A stretch of DNA of 64,000 bases. Source: Clostridia bacterium (GTDB taxonomy: Bacteria > Bacillota > Clostridia > UMGS1810). Shown here piece by piece: positions 41,419 to 51,090 of the stretch (positions within the stretch are counted from its first letter, which is position 1; each line of letters starts with the position of its first letter). The notes beneath the pieces were generated by a model. It was not told where the DNA came from and did no database searches. It saw nothing but the letters and a program-made list of their open reading frames with translations. The DNA lies in assembly GCA_017416845.1 (NCBI GenBank), contig JAFQBA010000101.1:1-64000 (forward strand). The letters are read 5' to 3'. The position numbers and the translations under genes were made by a program.

Positions 41419-42015
41419 TTTCTCTCCCCCCTTTCCTTTTGGATTTTTATATAAATAACTCATATCCCGTTTCACAGCTGTGCAAAAAAATTCACATAAC
41501 TCTCTTACGGATTATCTTTCACACAGTAATGAATGGAAAGAAATGTATATGAGGTATTTAACCAAGTGAAAATGTATATTTTTGTGTATAATCAGATTTT
41601 TATGCATCATTTGAGGCACATACAATTAAAAAAACACACAACAAATCACACGTGCAGTTATGCATGATTTATTATGTGTATTAAACTATTATATAAATTG
41701 TTATGTATTTCAGGTTTTAATCCCCCACAGTCACGATTGTATGACCATATATTGTATACATTCATTTGTCCTGTCAAAACCTCTCACAAAAAATGCCTTG
41801 ATTTTTACGAATTTTACAGTAGAAAAAAATCACTGTATATGTTATACTATGCAATATACAGCATAATATATTTTAGAATATCATCAATCACATAATTTGT
41901 CAAGCATAATTATTTATAAATCACCATTATTCTCTATTTTTATGCAATATGATGATAAACATATTCAATATTTTGACATTTTATTATATGATAAATTAAT
42001 ACAGGGAGGATTATT
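41419..42015. promoter_or_regulatory. AT-rich divergent promoter region between the T7SS locus and mnmM
   Basis: This stretch of about 600 bases has no convincing gene. For the minus strand, two promoter candidates are seen: TTGACA (41772-41777) with TACAAT 15 bases on (41751-41756), and TTGACA (41898-41903) with TATTCT 17 bases on (41875-41880). They would leave leaders of about 330-450 bases before the kinase. For the plus strand, TTGACA (41973-41978) with a weak TTAATA (41996-42001) may serve mnmM. I see no riboswitch fold I can name. Confidence 0.5.
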
Positions 42016-42567
42016 ATGCTTCAACCTCAAAATATTACCGATTATTACATCAACACACATCTGAAATCAGGCTCTGTTGCAATTGATGCAACTGCAGGAA
42101 ACGGGAACGACACATTGAAGCTGTGCAAAGCCGTGGGAGAAAACGGCAAGGTGTTTGCCTTTGACATCCAAAAGCAGGCTCTGGACACAACCGCCGCAAG
42201 GCTTTGTGAGGAAGGCTTTGAAAACGCTGAGCTGATATTGGACTCTCATTCCGAAATGGATAAATACATAACATCTGAATGTGATGCCGTAATCTTTAAC
42301 CTCGGTTACCTGCCCGGAGGCGACCATTTGTTGCAGACAAAAGCAGAAACCACCATTGATGCCATCGAAAAATCTCTCGCTCTGCTTTCGGAGCATGGGT
42401 TTATATCGGTAACTGTCTATTACGGGAAAAATTCGGGCACTGCCGAAAAGGAAGCGGTTATGGAATATATGCGCACAATCGACCATAAAAAATATACTGT
42501 TTTAACCTGCGATTTTCACAACCGTCCCAACAATCCGCCGATTACCGTGATAATCACAAAAAACTGA
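42016..42567 (+). CDS. mnmM: tRNA (mnm5s2U34)-methyltransferase, YtqB/MnmM family
   Basis: The 183-residue protein is a class I SAM-dependent methyltransferase of the YtqB family. It has VAIDATAGNGNDTL (SAM-binding loop), VFAFDIQKQAL, NLGYLPGGDH and a final HNRPNNPPITVIITK. MnmM of Bacillus methylates nm5U34 at the tRNA wobble position. The whole protein matches the family length. GGGAGGA precedes the ATG. Confidence 0.9.
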   Translation: MLQPQNITDYYINTHLKSGSVAIDATAGNGNDTLKLCKAVGENGKVFAFDIQKQALDTTAARLCEEGFENAELILDSHSEMDKYITSECDAVIFNLGYLPGGDHLLQTKAETTIDAIEKSLALLSEHGFISVTVYYGKNSGTAEKEAVMEYMRTIDHKKYTVLTCDFHNRPNNPPITVIITKN

Positions 42568-42574
42568 AATATGT

Positions 42575-42603
42575 TTGCGAAAAAAAGAATTTTATGCTAT
42601 AAT
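42575..42603 (+). promoter_or_regulatory. Sigma-A promoter for the DUF4317 gene
   Basis: TTGCGA (42575-42580), a 17-base spacer and TATAAT (42598-42603) lie right after the mnmM stop, about 60 bases before the DUF4317 start. Confidence 0.65.
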
Positions 42604-42660
42604 TACCAAGCATTACTGTCAGCTTATGAAGTTATGAAATAATTATTTGAGAGGTACATC

Positions 42661-43797
42661 ATGATTCAAAAGGAAATTAACGAAATAAGACGCCGTCTCT
42701 CCCCCGACAAAGGAGCAATCGGCAAAATATACGGGTGCTTTGTAAACAAAAACAAAGAGGTAATATCATATACCGATGCATCCCTTGCACTTATGCACCG
42801 TGAGGACAGCGAAAAATATCTTACTCTTTTCAAAAAGGTTCTCTCCGGAGGGCTCGGGAGAAGCATGGTAAACATTGAATTCTCAACTGCACAGGTTATG
42901 GAAAGCGAAGAACACGCTCTCCTTATGAGGCTTAAAAATTCGGGTCTGAAGGATGAATCTGCCCGTGAAGAGCTTTATCGAAAAATAATCGAAGCAGTAA
43001 GCTTTGAAGACGACAATTATCTTATTCTTCTCACCTGCGATGACTACGATGTTCCCGTCAAATCAAATGACTCCGACAGCTTCGGCGATTCCGAAACCGT
43101 GTTTTCATATTTTATATGCTGTGTTTGTCCCGTGAAGGACAGCAAACCCGAGCTTGCATACGAACACGGCGAGCAAATCTTTAAAAGTCATGTTTCACCA
43201 ATGATTGTGTCATCTCCGCAGCTGGGCTTTATGTTTCCCACCTTTGAGGACCGAGGTGCAAACATATATAACTCTCTTTTTTATACCAAAAATCCCGCTA
43301 TCATGCACGAAGAATTTATAAACAGTATTTTTCGCACCGAAATTCCAATGTCTGCCCCGGAGCAAAAGGACACCTTTGCCGATACCCTGTCGGACACCTT
43401 GGAAAACGAGTGCAGTTTTGATGTGGTGCAAACCGTTCACGAAAAAATACGTGAAAGAGTAACCGTGCACAAAGAAAGCAAAATTCCCGAACCGCTTGAG
43501 TTTGATGCTCATGACGTATGCAATATTTTAAAATCGGAAGGAGTATCGCCCGAAGCTGCCGAGGATTTTGAAGAAAAATGCACAGAGCGTTTCGGAGATA
43601 ATCCCATGCTCAATCCCGAAAATATAGTAAACATAAAAAAATTTGAAATACAAACACCTCAGATAAAGATAAGCGTTGATCCCGATTATTCATGCACCGT
43701 GGAAACACGAGTTATTGACGGCAGAAAATATATTCTCATTCCTGCCGATGACGGAGTGAGCGTAAACGGAATAAATGTAACCATTCCCCAAGAATAA
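42661..43797 (+). CDS. DUF4317 family protein
   Basis: The 378-residue protein matches DUF4317, common in Clostridia: the start IQKEINEIRRRLSPDKGAI, then IYGCFVNKNKEVIS, and a C-terminal YILIPADDGVSVNGI. No signal peptide or membrane helix is seen, so it is cytosolic. The function is unknown. A GAGAGG site and its own promoter (42575-42603) support expression independent of mnmM. Confidence 0.85.
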   Translation: MIQKEINEIRRRLSPDKGAIGKIYGCFVNKNKEVISYTDASLALMHREDSEKYLTLFKKVLSGGLGRSMVNIEFSTAQVMESEEHALLMRLKNSGLKDESAREELYRKIIEAVSFEDDNYLILLTCDDYDVPVKSNDSDSFGDSETVFSYFICCVCPVKDSKPELAYEHGEQIFKSHVSPMIVSSPQLGFMFPTFEDRGANIYNSLFYTKNPAIMHEEFINSIFRTEIPMSAPEQKDTFADTLSDTLENECSFDVVQTVHEKIRERVTVHKESKIPEPLEFDAHDVCNILKSEGVSPEAAEDFEEKCTERFGDNPMLNPENIVNIKKFEIQTPQIKISVDPDYSCTVETRVIDGRKYILIPADDGVSVNGINVTIPQE

Positions 43798-43835
43798 CAT
43801 ATTATATTTTTAAATCAATTCTTTTTATTTGCCAA

Positions 43836-43895
43836 GAAAAAGCAGGATATATCCGACGAACAAACAAATGATTCGTGATATATCCTGCTTTAAAA
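43836..43895. terminator. Bidirectional terminator between converging genes
   Basis: AAAGCAGGATATATC (43839-43853) pairs perfectly with GATATATCCTGCTTT (43877-43891), with inner ACGAA/TTCGT pairing. It is flanked by an A run on one side and three T residues on the other. It serves both the DUF4317 gene and the epimerase gene. Confidence 0.85.
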
Positions 43896-43924
43896 CGTTT
43901 ATATGCCGTAAAGCCAATTAAGAA

Positions 43925-45121
43925 TTACAGTCCGAGCTCTTCTCCATTCACAAGAGAGGCGAAAAGCTGAGAAAGTATCATAAATGCTCTCACATTGTGA
44001 TAAGGCCCTTTCCAGTCACTGCCTTTAATCATGGCAATGGGTGTGCCGTCACGGTGAAGATGTCCCCACCATTCGGGATAGCCGGGGTCTGCATAATGCT
44101 TCTGACAGTAGTCAAAGATTTTGTCAAAGCCTTTGAGATATTCTTCGTTTTTGGTGTGCCAATAAGCATATGTAAGAGCAACCATAGCTTCGCAGTGAAC
44201 CCAGAAAAGCTTCATATCCCATTCATTACTGCGGACAGGCTTGTTTTCCAGATCGATAAAATAGAAAATTCCTTCCATTTCCTTGTCCCAGCCACGTTCC
44301 AAAGACCACTCGGTAACCTTTATCATTTTTTCAAAAAGCTCTCTGTCGCCTCTGTGAATAGCCTCCTGCATAATAAACCAGGAGGTTTCCATAGCATGTC
44401 CGGGGTTTATGAATCTGCCGTCGGGGGTGTCTACAAAGCTACCGTCATGGTTGACGGTTTCAAGAAGTGCCTTTTTGTCCTCTTTAATGAAGTTGGTTGT
44501 AATTTCATTAAGGCATCTGGTAATCATTTCATTATATTTAGGGTTGTCGTCAATGTCTCTCATGTGCTGACATACATTGATGAATATCATATAGATGCTG
44601 TGACCCTTATACCTTCTTGATTCGGGATTGATTTTTGCAGGAAAGCTTCCGGGAGTGGTAAAATAGCTTTCAACTTTATCATAAAGCTTTATGGCTCTTT
44701 CCTTAACCTCGGGGTCTTTTGTTGCCTTGTAATATTCACAGTAACCCATTATGGCAAAATGCTCTGAGAAATAATAACGTCTTTCCTGAAGGGGTTTGCC
44801 GTCTCTTGTTACTCTGAAATACATATGCCCCGTTTCGGGATTGAAGCAATATTTATTCATAAAGTCATAGCCGCTTTTTGCCATTTCAAGCCATTCTTTT
44901 TTGCCTCCGAACTCGTTGTAGAGCTTGGAGAACATCCACACGCTTCTGCCCTGTTGCCATACGGATTTATCTTCAAAGAAAAGCTTCCCCTCGCGGTCAA
45001 AACCGCAAAGATAGCCGCCATATTCTTTGTCAACGTGAACATCTTCCCAGAATGACATAAAATCATTCATAAGTATTGAATCGATTCTTTCTTTTGTTTT
45101 TACAAAATATTGTTTGTCCAT
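43925..45121 (-). CDS. AGE-family sugar 2-epimerase
   Basis: The 398-residue protein is an (alpha/alpha)6-barrel of the N-acylglucosamine 2-epimerase family, of the usual length. Motifs include WQQGRSVWMFSKLYNE, the His in NPGHAMETSW, WVHCEAMVAL and a final KGPYHNVRAFM. Members epimerise GlcNAc/ManNAc or cellobiose; the exact substrate cannot be told from sequence. It has its own promoter (45159-45187) and follows the polysaccharide lyase gene, which fits a sugar-use role. GGAGAG precedes the ATG. Confidence 0.85.
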   Translation of the reverse strand: MDKQYFVKTKERIDSILMNDFMSFWEDVHVDKEYGGYLCGFDREGKLFFEDKSVWQQGRSVWMFSKLYNEFGGKKEWLEMAKSGYDFMNKYCFNPETGHMYFRVTRDGKPLQERRYYFSEHFAIMGYCEYYKATKDPEVKERAIKLYDKVESYFTTPGSFPAKINPESRRYKGHSIYMIFINVCQHMRDIDDNPKYNEMITRCLNEITTNFIKEDKKALLETVNHDGSFVDTPDGRFINPGHAMETSWFIMQEAIHRGDRELFEKMIKVTEWSLERGWDKEMEGIFYFIDLENKPVRSNEWDMKLFWVHCEAMVALTYAYWHTKNEEYLKGFDKIFDYCQKHYADPGYPEWWGHLHRDGTPIAMIKGSDWKGPYHNVRAFMILSQLFASLVNGEELGL

Positions 45122-45158
45122 TTTTCTCTCTCCTTTGTTTGCGGATGAAATTAGTTTT

Positions 45159-45187
45159 ATTATATCATTAGAATGTTAAGTTTTCAA
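45159..45187 (-). promoter_or_regulatory. Sigma-A promoter of the epimerase gene
   Basis: On the minus strand TTGAAA (45182-45187) is followed by 17 bases and TATAAT (45159-45164), 38 bases before the start codon. It lets the epimerase be expressed apart from the lyase gene upstream. Confidence 0.75.
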
Positions 45188-45200
45188 TAGATTTTAACAA

Positions 45201-48200
45201 TTATTTGGCATAAAATGCAGCCTCGGTAATTGAGTTCCATGAGCTGACATTGGTTCCGTAGCACATGATTCTCACATAAGATGCTTTTTTATCACCTATT
45301 TCGTAATATTCAAATCCATCGGTAATACCGCTTGAATCATATTCGCCCACAGTTTCCCATTTTGCACCGTCGGAGGATATCTGAATGTCAAAATAAGCAA
45401 TTCGCTCTGTGCCGTCACGATAGAATGCAAGTGCCACGCAGTTTACATCTGCAGGCTTTGCAAAAGCAAAGGTCAGATATTGCTCGCCTGTTGACGATTT
45501 TGCAGAGTTTGCAGACCATCTTGTGGAAAAATCACCGTCAAGAACGTTAACAGCCTTGTTTTCCGCCTGAGGCTCTTCGCTTGCCGAAACTTTTTTCACA
45601 TCAATCTTTTTCATGCCCGAAACGTCAATAATGCTTGCTTCTCTTTTGGGTTCGGAGTTATATATCATGTATGAATTAACATTGGTTTCGTCCGATTTGT
45701 CTTTAACAATAATTTTATAAACACCCTCTGAATAAAGAGATGTCTCAACTTCATAAGCTTTTGAATCAGCTATTGCCTCAATCCGTGCACCTTTAATGTC
45801 TTCAGAAATAACATAGCATCTGTTTTGAGGATTAAAGTTTTCGTGAGTTACTCCGTTGATTTTCAAATCCAAAAGCACGGGGATGTCACGTTCATCTTCT
45901 ACCGTCTTCCATTCTTCAATGGGAACAAATTTGTTTTCAGGGATAATTTCGAGGTCTTCGTCAAACAAATACGGTGTCATTTCAATTCTGATGTTGGCTT
46001 TAACGGCTTCGGGTATTCTGATTACAAGCTTTTTGAGGTCTTTATTTCTCATACTTCCTGCCAGAAGATTTGAAGTGGGGAGTGCAGCATATCGCATTGT
46101 ACTGACTTCATAGGGCACATCGCAGATTATGTTCAGGCGAAGCTTTTTGTTTCCTTTTGTAACTGTTACGGTTTTGCCGTCTTCGGATATTTCAAATTCC
46201 GAGGTGTGGAAGTTTATGAAGGAATAAACCTCCGAAGTTTCGGTGAGAATCATCTCATCCTGCAAAACAACGGTTCGGCGGTTGTTGGTGAGCATGAGAC
46301 CGCGTTTATAGGAGGTCACCTGGTCTTTGTAGGTTTCGGTGAGGTCTGCCCATGCAAAGGAGGTGCCTTTGCCCGAAACAAACTTGTCGATGACGTCCTC
46401 CGAATAGATATACTGACCGCCATATCCCGACGGATTGATAACAAGACAGCTGTTTGCCTCAGCTCTTGTGCCGTGCCATTTCCAGCGTTCACCGTCAGGC
46501 TCATTGTTAAAATAGCCGGTCAGGTAGGATTCACCGCCCTGATTGGTTATCCAGCGCTCGCCCAAAGCATCAAGAGCAATTGTGCCCGAGTTCATGTGAC
46601 CGTGAGTGAGATAGGCAGGCATAACAACCATGCCGGTGTACAGCTCCTGATTGCCCTCCCATGTGTTTCGGAAAATGACCTGATCCTGATTTCTGAAAAA
46701 TTTGTCGAGACTGACGGAGGATGCAACCGTATTTTCGTGATCGAGACTTGTGTCATACCATATGCAAAGAAACACGGAGTCTTTGGGTTTGTCAAGGTCA
46801 AGGACGAGCTTTTTTAGTCCGTCATCATTCTTCATTATGGCAAAATAATATTTTTCCATGTCGTGAGAACTGCCCTGTGAGCAGTCATTCACCATGAAAT
46901 AACCCTGATTTGACTGTGCGTAGAGCTGATAGTCCGATGTGTTTACAACGCAGGGAATCTGTTCATAGCCATACCATGTGCCAAGACCCGATTTCATGCA
47001 GGCAAACATTCTTGCAAAAAACGGTCCCACAAAGTTCCAGTATGACGGTCCTTCATACCATGCCGAGTCGGGATAGAGATTGTCAAAGGCAGGCTCCAAA
47101 AGCCTCATGGAGTGAGCAATGAGGTCTGCATAAAACGAAATGTTGGCATCATCGGCAAAGGCAAGGGAACCGACAACGGTCATTGTGTTGTTGATTACGC
47201 AGTGGTTATTGCCATCATAGAAGCCCGTGAAACGTGAGGGCTGAAATTCGGGTTCGTTTGGATTGTTGAAAAATCTTGAAATGGTGTTAAAATGCTTTGT
47301 GAGATAGCCTTGTTTAATTGTGCTTCGCATGGATTCGTCCATCCAGTCATAGAGCCAGTCATAGCAAAGAGCTGCCGCAAAAACAATTTGCGCAATGTCT
47401 ATGAACTGCTTTTCACCAAAGGATTCGAGGGTTGCAAAATATTCAACCTCTTTGTATGCCCTTTGAGCAAATCTTTCGTCACCTTCCATAAGATAGACAA
47501 AGGCACATTCCGAAACGATTTCCCACGCACTAAAACCTCTTGCTATTCCTATTCCGTTTGGTTCACCGCGAGGTGCAGGCTCGGTTGTAAGATGCTTTTC
47601 GGCTTTTTTCTTTACGCCTGCATATTGATTTACAAGAAATTCATTACCGCCGTTGACATCTTTTCTTATGCGTTCAAGGTCATCTGCTCTGAAAAACAGA
47701 TAAGGATGACCTCCCTGCTGCATTTTTTCAATATCCTGCGAAAGCATTTCCCTTGTGATTTTGGGATAATCAAAATCTTTTGTGCCTTTTATGTATATTT
47801 CCATGTCCGAATAAGAAATATATGGTCTGTCGTCTTTGTTTGTGGATTCCGATGAGAATATGGGAAGCACATCGGCTGAAGACCTTATGGCAAAAAGGGC
47901 TTTTGTTTTTCCTGACGAAATGCATTCTGTTATGTAGTCAAGAACCGAAAACCGGCAAAGCTGTTTTCCGCTGTTTGTCAAAGTGACAAAGGAAACGGAC
48001 TTTGAATATGGACCGAAGTTTTCGATGCTGTCGCAACCGTAAACTGTGACGGATGCACCTGCCTCGGAGGGACGGGCAAAGAAGCCAAGAACTGCACCTT
48101 TGGCATTTTCGGGCACACCGCCCGATATGTCAAATTCCATAAATACCGTACGGTCATACACATCTCCGGCAAAAACAACGGGGCTGTCTTCGTTTGAAAC

Positions 48201-48338
48201 GGCATCCTTGTAGTTTGCTCCGTTTATAAAGGTGTCATATGTGGCGGAGATAACAGGCAAAGTTTCTTCCTGTGCCAATGCCGGAAGCCATAAGGAAAGC
48301 ATTGTTGCAATGACAAATAAGCTGATTAATCTTTTCAT
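45201..48338 (-). CDS. Secreted heparinase II/III-like polysaccharide lyase with DNRLRE and F5/8-type-C modules
   Basis: The 1045-residue protein has a signal peptide (cleaved near ALA, about 22) and then a DNRLRE/CBM96-like module (about 30-190). An (alpha/alpha) toroid of the alginate/heparinase lyase type (about 230-560) and a heparinase II/III beta domain (LTHGHMNSGTIALDALGERW) follow. An F5/8-type-C (CBM32) module ends the protein (SSDGAKWETVGEYD ... YVRIMCYG). It should cut an acidic polysaccharide outside the cell; the target is unknown. The ATG (48336-48338) with GGAGGTGG was chosen over a longer frame of 1085 codons. Confidence 0.85.
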   Translation of the reverse strand: MKRLISLFVIATMLSLWLPALAQEETLPVISATYDTFINGANYKDAVSNEDSPVVFAGDVYDRTVFMEFDISGGVPENAKGAVLGFFARPSEAGASVTVYGCDSIENFGPYSKSVSFVTLTNSGKQLCRFSVLDYITECISSGKTKALFAIRSSADVLPIFSSESTNKDDRPYISYSDMEIYIKGTKDFDYPKITREMLSQDIEKMQQGGHPYLFFRADDLERIRKDVNGGNEFLVNQYAGVKKKAEKHLTTEPAPRGEPNGIGIARGFSAWEIVSECAFVYLMEGDERFAQRAYKEVEYFATLESFGEKQFIDIAQIVFAAALCYDWLYDWMDESMRSTIKQGYLTKHFNTISRFFNNPNEPEFQPSRFTGFYDGNNHCVINNTMTVVGSLAFADDANISFYADLIAHSMRLLEPAFDNLYPDSAWYEGPSYWNFVGPFFARMFACMKSGLGTWYGYEQIPCVVNTSDYQLYAQSNQGYFMVNDCSQGSSHDMEKYYFAIMKNDDGLKKLVLDLDKPKDSVFLCIWYDTSLDHENTVASSVSLDKFFRNQDQVIFRNTWEGNQELYTGMVVMPAYLTHGHMNSGTIALDALGERWITNQGGESYLTGYFNNEPDGERWKWHGTRAEANSCLVINPSGYGGQYIYSEDVIDKFVSGKGTSFAWADLTETYKDQVTSYKRGLMLTNNRRTVVLQDEMILTETSEVYSFINFHTSEFEISEDGKTVTVTKGNKKLRLNIICDVPYEVSTMRYAALPTSNLLAGSMRNKDLKKLVIRIPEAVKANIRIEMTPYLFDEDLEIIPENKFVPIEEWKTVEDERDIPVLLDLKINGVTHENFNPQNRCYVISEDIKGARIEAIADSKAYEVETSLYSEGVYKIIVKDKSDETNVNSYMIYNSEPKREASIIDVSGMKKIDVKKVSASEEPQAENKAVNVLDGDFSTRWSANSAKSSTGEQYLTFAFAKPADVNCVALAFYRDGTERIAYFDIQISSDGAKWETVGEYDSSGITDGFEYYEIGDKKASYVRIMCYGTNVSSWNSITEAAFYAK

Positions 48339-48351
48339 TGTTCCACCTCCA

Positions 48352-51078
48352 TTATTCATACACATAAAAAGCCTGAATGAGACCGCCGGAGCCTTCTGCA
48401 ACAACCGTGTCACACATATCACCCATGTGGATGAAGTCATTGAGAGAAGTGTATTCAACCCTTATGACGGTTTCTTTTTTGGTATCATAGCGAATCACTT
48501 TTCCAAATCCGTTGAGACTGTATTTAATCAGAAATTCTTCGTTTGCCTCATCTCCAATTGCATAACCAAAGGGCATGAGTGCAACAATAGCACCGTCTCT
48601 GTCATACATTTTTGCAAGGGTGATGTGAGATGATGAGATAGACGCCATACCTTCGTTGTTGTTCATAATGCTTCCCTGCGGTGCATCCGACGGGAACACA
48701 TAACCGGTGTCGCCCAGGTTTGTCACATTGGAAAGTGCATTTGAGCCGCATTTATACACAAGAGTTATGGCATAGACAACATCGTTCATGTCATATTCAA
48801 GCTTCACAAGGTCGCCTTTGGAAATGCTTTTTTCTTTTATGAAGCTGTCGTCCTTAACAGAGAGCTTTAGTCCGTCGGCACCACTTCCCGAAACAGTGAG
48901 AAACGTGGTTTCGTCACCGTCTGAATTAAGCCCCAGTGACACATCGGTTATGATGAAAAGTCCGCCAGTTGTGGAAACAGAACCGATGTTCGCTTCAATG
49001 TCGAAGGTGGAAAGCACATAGTCCGAAATCATTGAACCCTCGGTCAGAGTGTAGCCGATGTGGTCATAATCTGTGAGATATTCGCCGTTTGGGATATCCG
49101 AAGTTTTTCTTATGGAATAGTCCCGGGAATCTTCGGCTATGGAAATATCCTTTGCAGAGGGCACTTTAAACTGAATTGCCGAGTCCTTTGCAAAGATTCG
49201 TTGATTGCCTGTTCCTCGAATAACCTTTGGCGATGAATACCAACGAATGTATTTATCTCTTTCTTCACCGTATAAACTTCCGATTTGAGCGTTTTTATAA
49301 AGATTGGTGTAGCTTGCACCGTCGATGGATTCCATGGTGATGTTGTCGTAGTTTACAGAGGACAGCTCACCGTCTGCATTTGTGCGATAGCTCACAAGCC
49401 CCACTTTCATTGACGAAGGATTTGTTTCGTCTTTGGGAAGATTTGCATAGCCATCGGACGTTGCCGCAAACTTTTTGCCGTTTACAAGAAAAGTTTTGGC
49501 AATGTCAAAAACCCTCATTTTTCCGTCTGCAGTGTAGATTTTAACTTTGATTGAAGAGTCGAGTCCGCCACCGAGCTTTGATGCCACAAGGTATCCCACC
49601 TTAACGGAAGCGCCCTCTGCCCTCGGTGCAACATGGCAAATTTCGTTGTCGGGATTTAAGTGTACCATGACAACAGTGCCAAAGGAAATTGACGGGTCAA
49701 TCAATTCATCTGCAGGCTTTGCAAGGGGATATTTTTTGCCGTCAACATCAATATGACTGTTGCCCTGACGACCCATGTATTCGCCGGTGAATTTGTTTTT
49801 TGAAACAATTGCTTTCAAAAGCTTGGAATCAGCACTTTTGGCAACCCAAAGAACATCATTTTGTTCGATGTCGGCAAATGAAAGGCTTCGTCCGTTCAGG
49901 TCGTAGATGTCGATTTTCAGATATTCGTCTTCGTCAAAAGAAACTCTTTTTTGAGGCTCGGATGCATCGGTAACAAAGAGTTTTTCAGTGTTTATGCCCC
50001 CTGCCACAAATTCTTCGTATGAATTGATGATTACAATGTTATAGCCCGAAGAAGAATTTGTGCGTAAAAGCTTAACATCGCCGTGGGTCGGAACCATGAT
50101 TTTTTCGTCAAAAACTACCGCTCTGCCGTTTAACACAATGAGCGAATCGTGAGTAACCGAAACCGTTTGCAATCTGTCTTTTTCATCTCGGTAAGAATAT
50201 TTCATGTCATCAAAGGCAAGCTCGTCTCCGCTTTTAAGCTCCAAAACAGTGTTTGCTTCGGGCGAGTGAGCGTAGATTGTGCGAATTGTGTTTGATGAAT
50301 CGACGTATGTACTGCAATACATTCCGAACATAGAATCAGTGTCAAAAGTACCACGGTTATAAATTTTGCCCGAAATTGATACTTTGCCTTCACCAACGCC
50401 GTTGCCCTTTGCTCCGCCAAAGAATTCTGCACCGTCAACACTGCCCTCAACAGCGGTCAGACCGTAGACTGATTCAAGAATACTTGTATTGCTGTGAATG
50501 GAGTATTCTGCCTTACCGTCTTTGATTGCGAGCTCGGGCAGTGGTGTAGTGATTGTGTTATAAAGCAATATATAGCTCATGGCAAGGTTACATTCTCCAT
50601 TGTTTATACAGTCTGTCATACCGAGGCGTTGTGCCGCGACGAGGTATCCACCGGGGTATGCACCGTAGCTTTCGGCAATGAACGAATAGCCTGCGGCACA
50701 AACTGTCATTTTGACAACTTCGTTGTAACTGATGGCTTTTGAGGGATAAAATTTTTCCGCAGGTGATATGATGCCCAGTTCAAAAGCGGTTTTCACCGAT
50801 GCATAATACGCATCTCCCTCTGTCACATCGGCAAAAGGAATTTTGTTTGAGGTTTCAAGCGTCCCTATTCCAAGAGCTTTTATGAGCATGTTGGTAAATT
50901 CACCACGGCTGATCCCGTCATTGTAATTTTGATTTCCATCGACTATGCCAAGGTCTGTAAGAAGCGTGGCGGCTTCATTTAATCGTTCATCGTCAACATT
51001 GGAGACTTGGGCATTGACGGTTATAACCGGTGAAAACACAAGCACGAAAACTGTCAGAATTAATAAAAATCTTTTCAT
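48352..51078 (-). CDS. Large secreted protein with N-terminal SLH-like domains
   Basis: The 908-residue protein has a signal peptide (ending near VNAQ, about 24) and N-terminal SLH-type repeats (about 30-180: LNEAATLLTDLGIVDGN ... ISRGEFTNMLIKALGIG ... IPFADVTEG). About 700 residues of beta-rich sequence with no recognised catalytic motif follow. It should be on the cell surface via SLH. It lies directly upstream of the lyase gene, 13 bases apart, and probably shares its transcript. ATG with AAGGAGG seven bases upstream was chosen. Confidence 0.8.
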   Translation of the reverse strand: MKRFLLILTVFVLVFSPVITVNAQVSNVDDERLNEAATLLTDLGIVDGNQNYNDGISRGEFTNMLIKALGIGTLETSNKIPFADVTEGDAYYASVKTAFELGIISPAEKFYPSKAISYNEVVKMTVCAAGYSFIAESYGAYPGGYLVAAQRLGMTDCINNGECNLAMSYILLYNTITTPLPELAIKDGKAEYSIHSNTSILESVYGLTAVEGSVDGAEFFGGAKGNGVGEGKVSISGKIYNRGTFDTDSMFGMYCSTYVDSSNTIRTIYAHSPEANTVLELKSGDELAFDDMKYSYRDEKDRLQTVSVTHDSLIVLNGRAVVFDEKIMVPTHGDVKLLRTNSSSGYNIVIINSYEEFVAGGINTEKLFVTDASEPQKRVSFDEDEYLKIDIYDLNGRSLSFADIEQNDVLWVAKSADSKLLKAIVSKNKFTGEYMGRQGNSHIDVDGKKYPLAKPADELIDPSISFGTVVMVHLNPDNEICHVAPRAEGASVKVGYLVASKLGGGLDSSIKVKIYTADGKMRVFDIAKTFLVNGKKFAATSDGYANLPKDETNPSSMKVGLVSYRTNADGELSSVNYDNITMESIDGASYTNLYKNAQIGSLYGEERDKYIRWYSSPKVIRGTGNQRIFAKDSAIQFKVPSAKDISIAEDSRDYSIRKTSDIPNGEYLTDYDHIGYTLTEGSMISDYVLSTFDIEANIGSVSTTGGLFIITDVSLGLNSDGDETTFLTVSGSGADGLKLSVKDDSFIKEKSISKGDLVKLEYDMNDVVYAITLVYKCGSNALSNVTNLGDTGYVFPSDAPQGSIMNNNEGMASISSSHITLAKMYDRDGAIVALMPFGYAIGDEANEEFLIKYSLNGFGKVIRYDTKKETVIRVEYTSLNDFIHMGDMCDTVVAEGSGGLIQAFYVYE

Positions 51079-51090
51079 ATCCACGCCTCC

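Noticed and set aside
41660-41895. Two overlapping plus-strand frames of 68 and 73 codons
   Set aside because: AT-rich, no ribosome binding site, and the composition is that of the promoter region.
48339-48458. Upstream extension of the lyase frame to 1085 residues
   Set aside because: It overlaps the preceding gene and would hide the signal peptide; the ATG at 48338 has GGAGGTGG.
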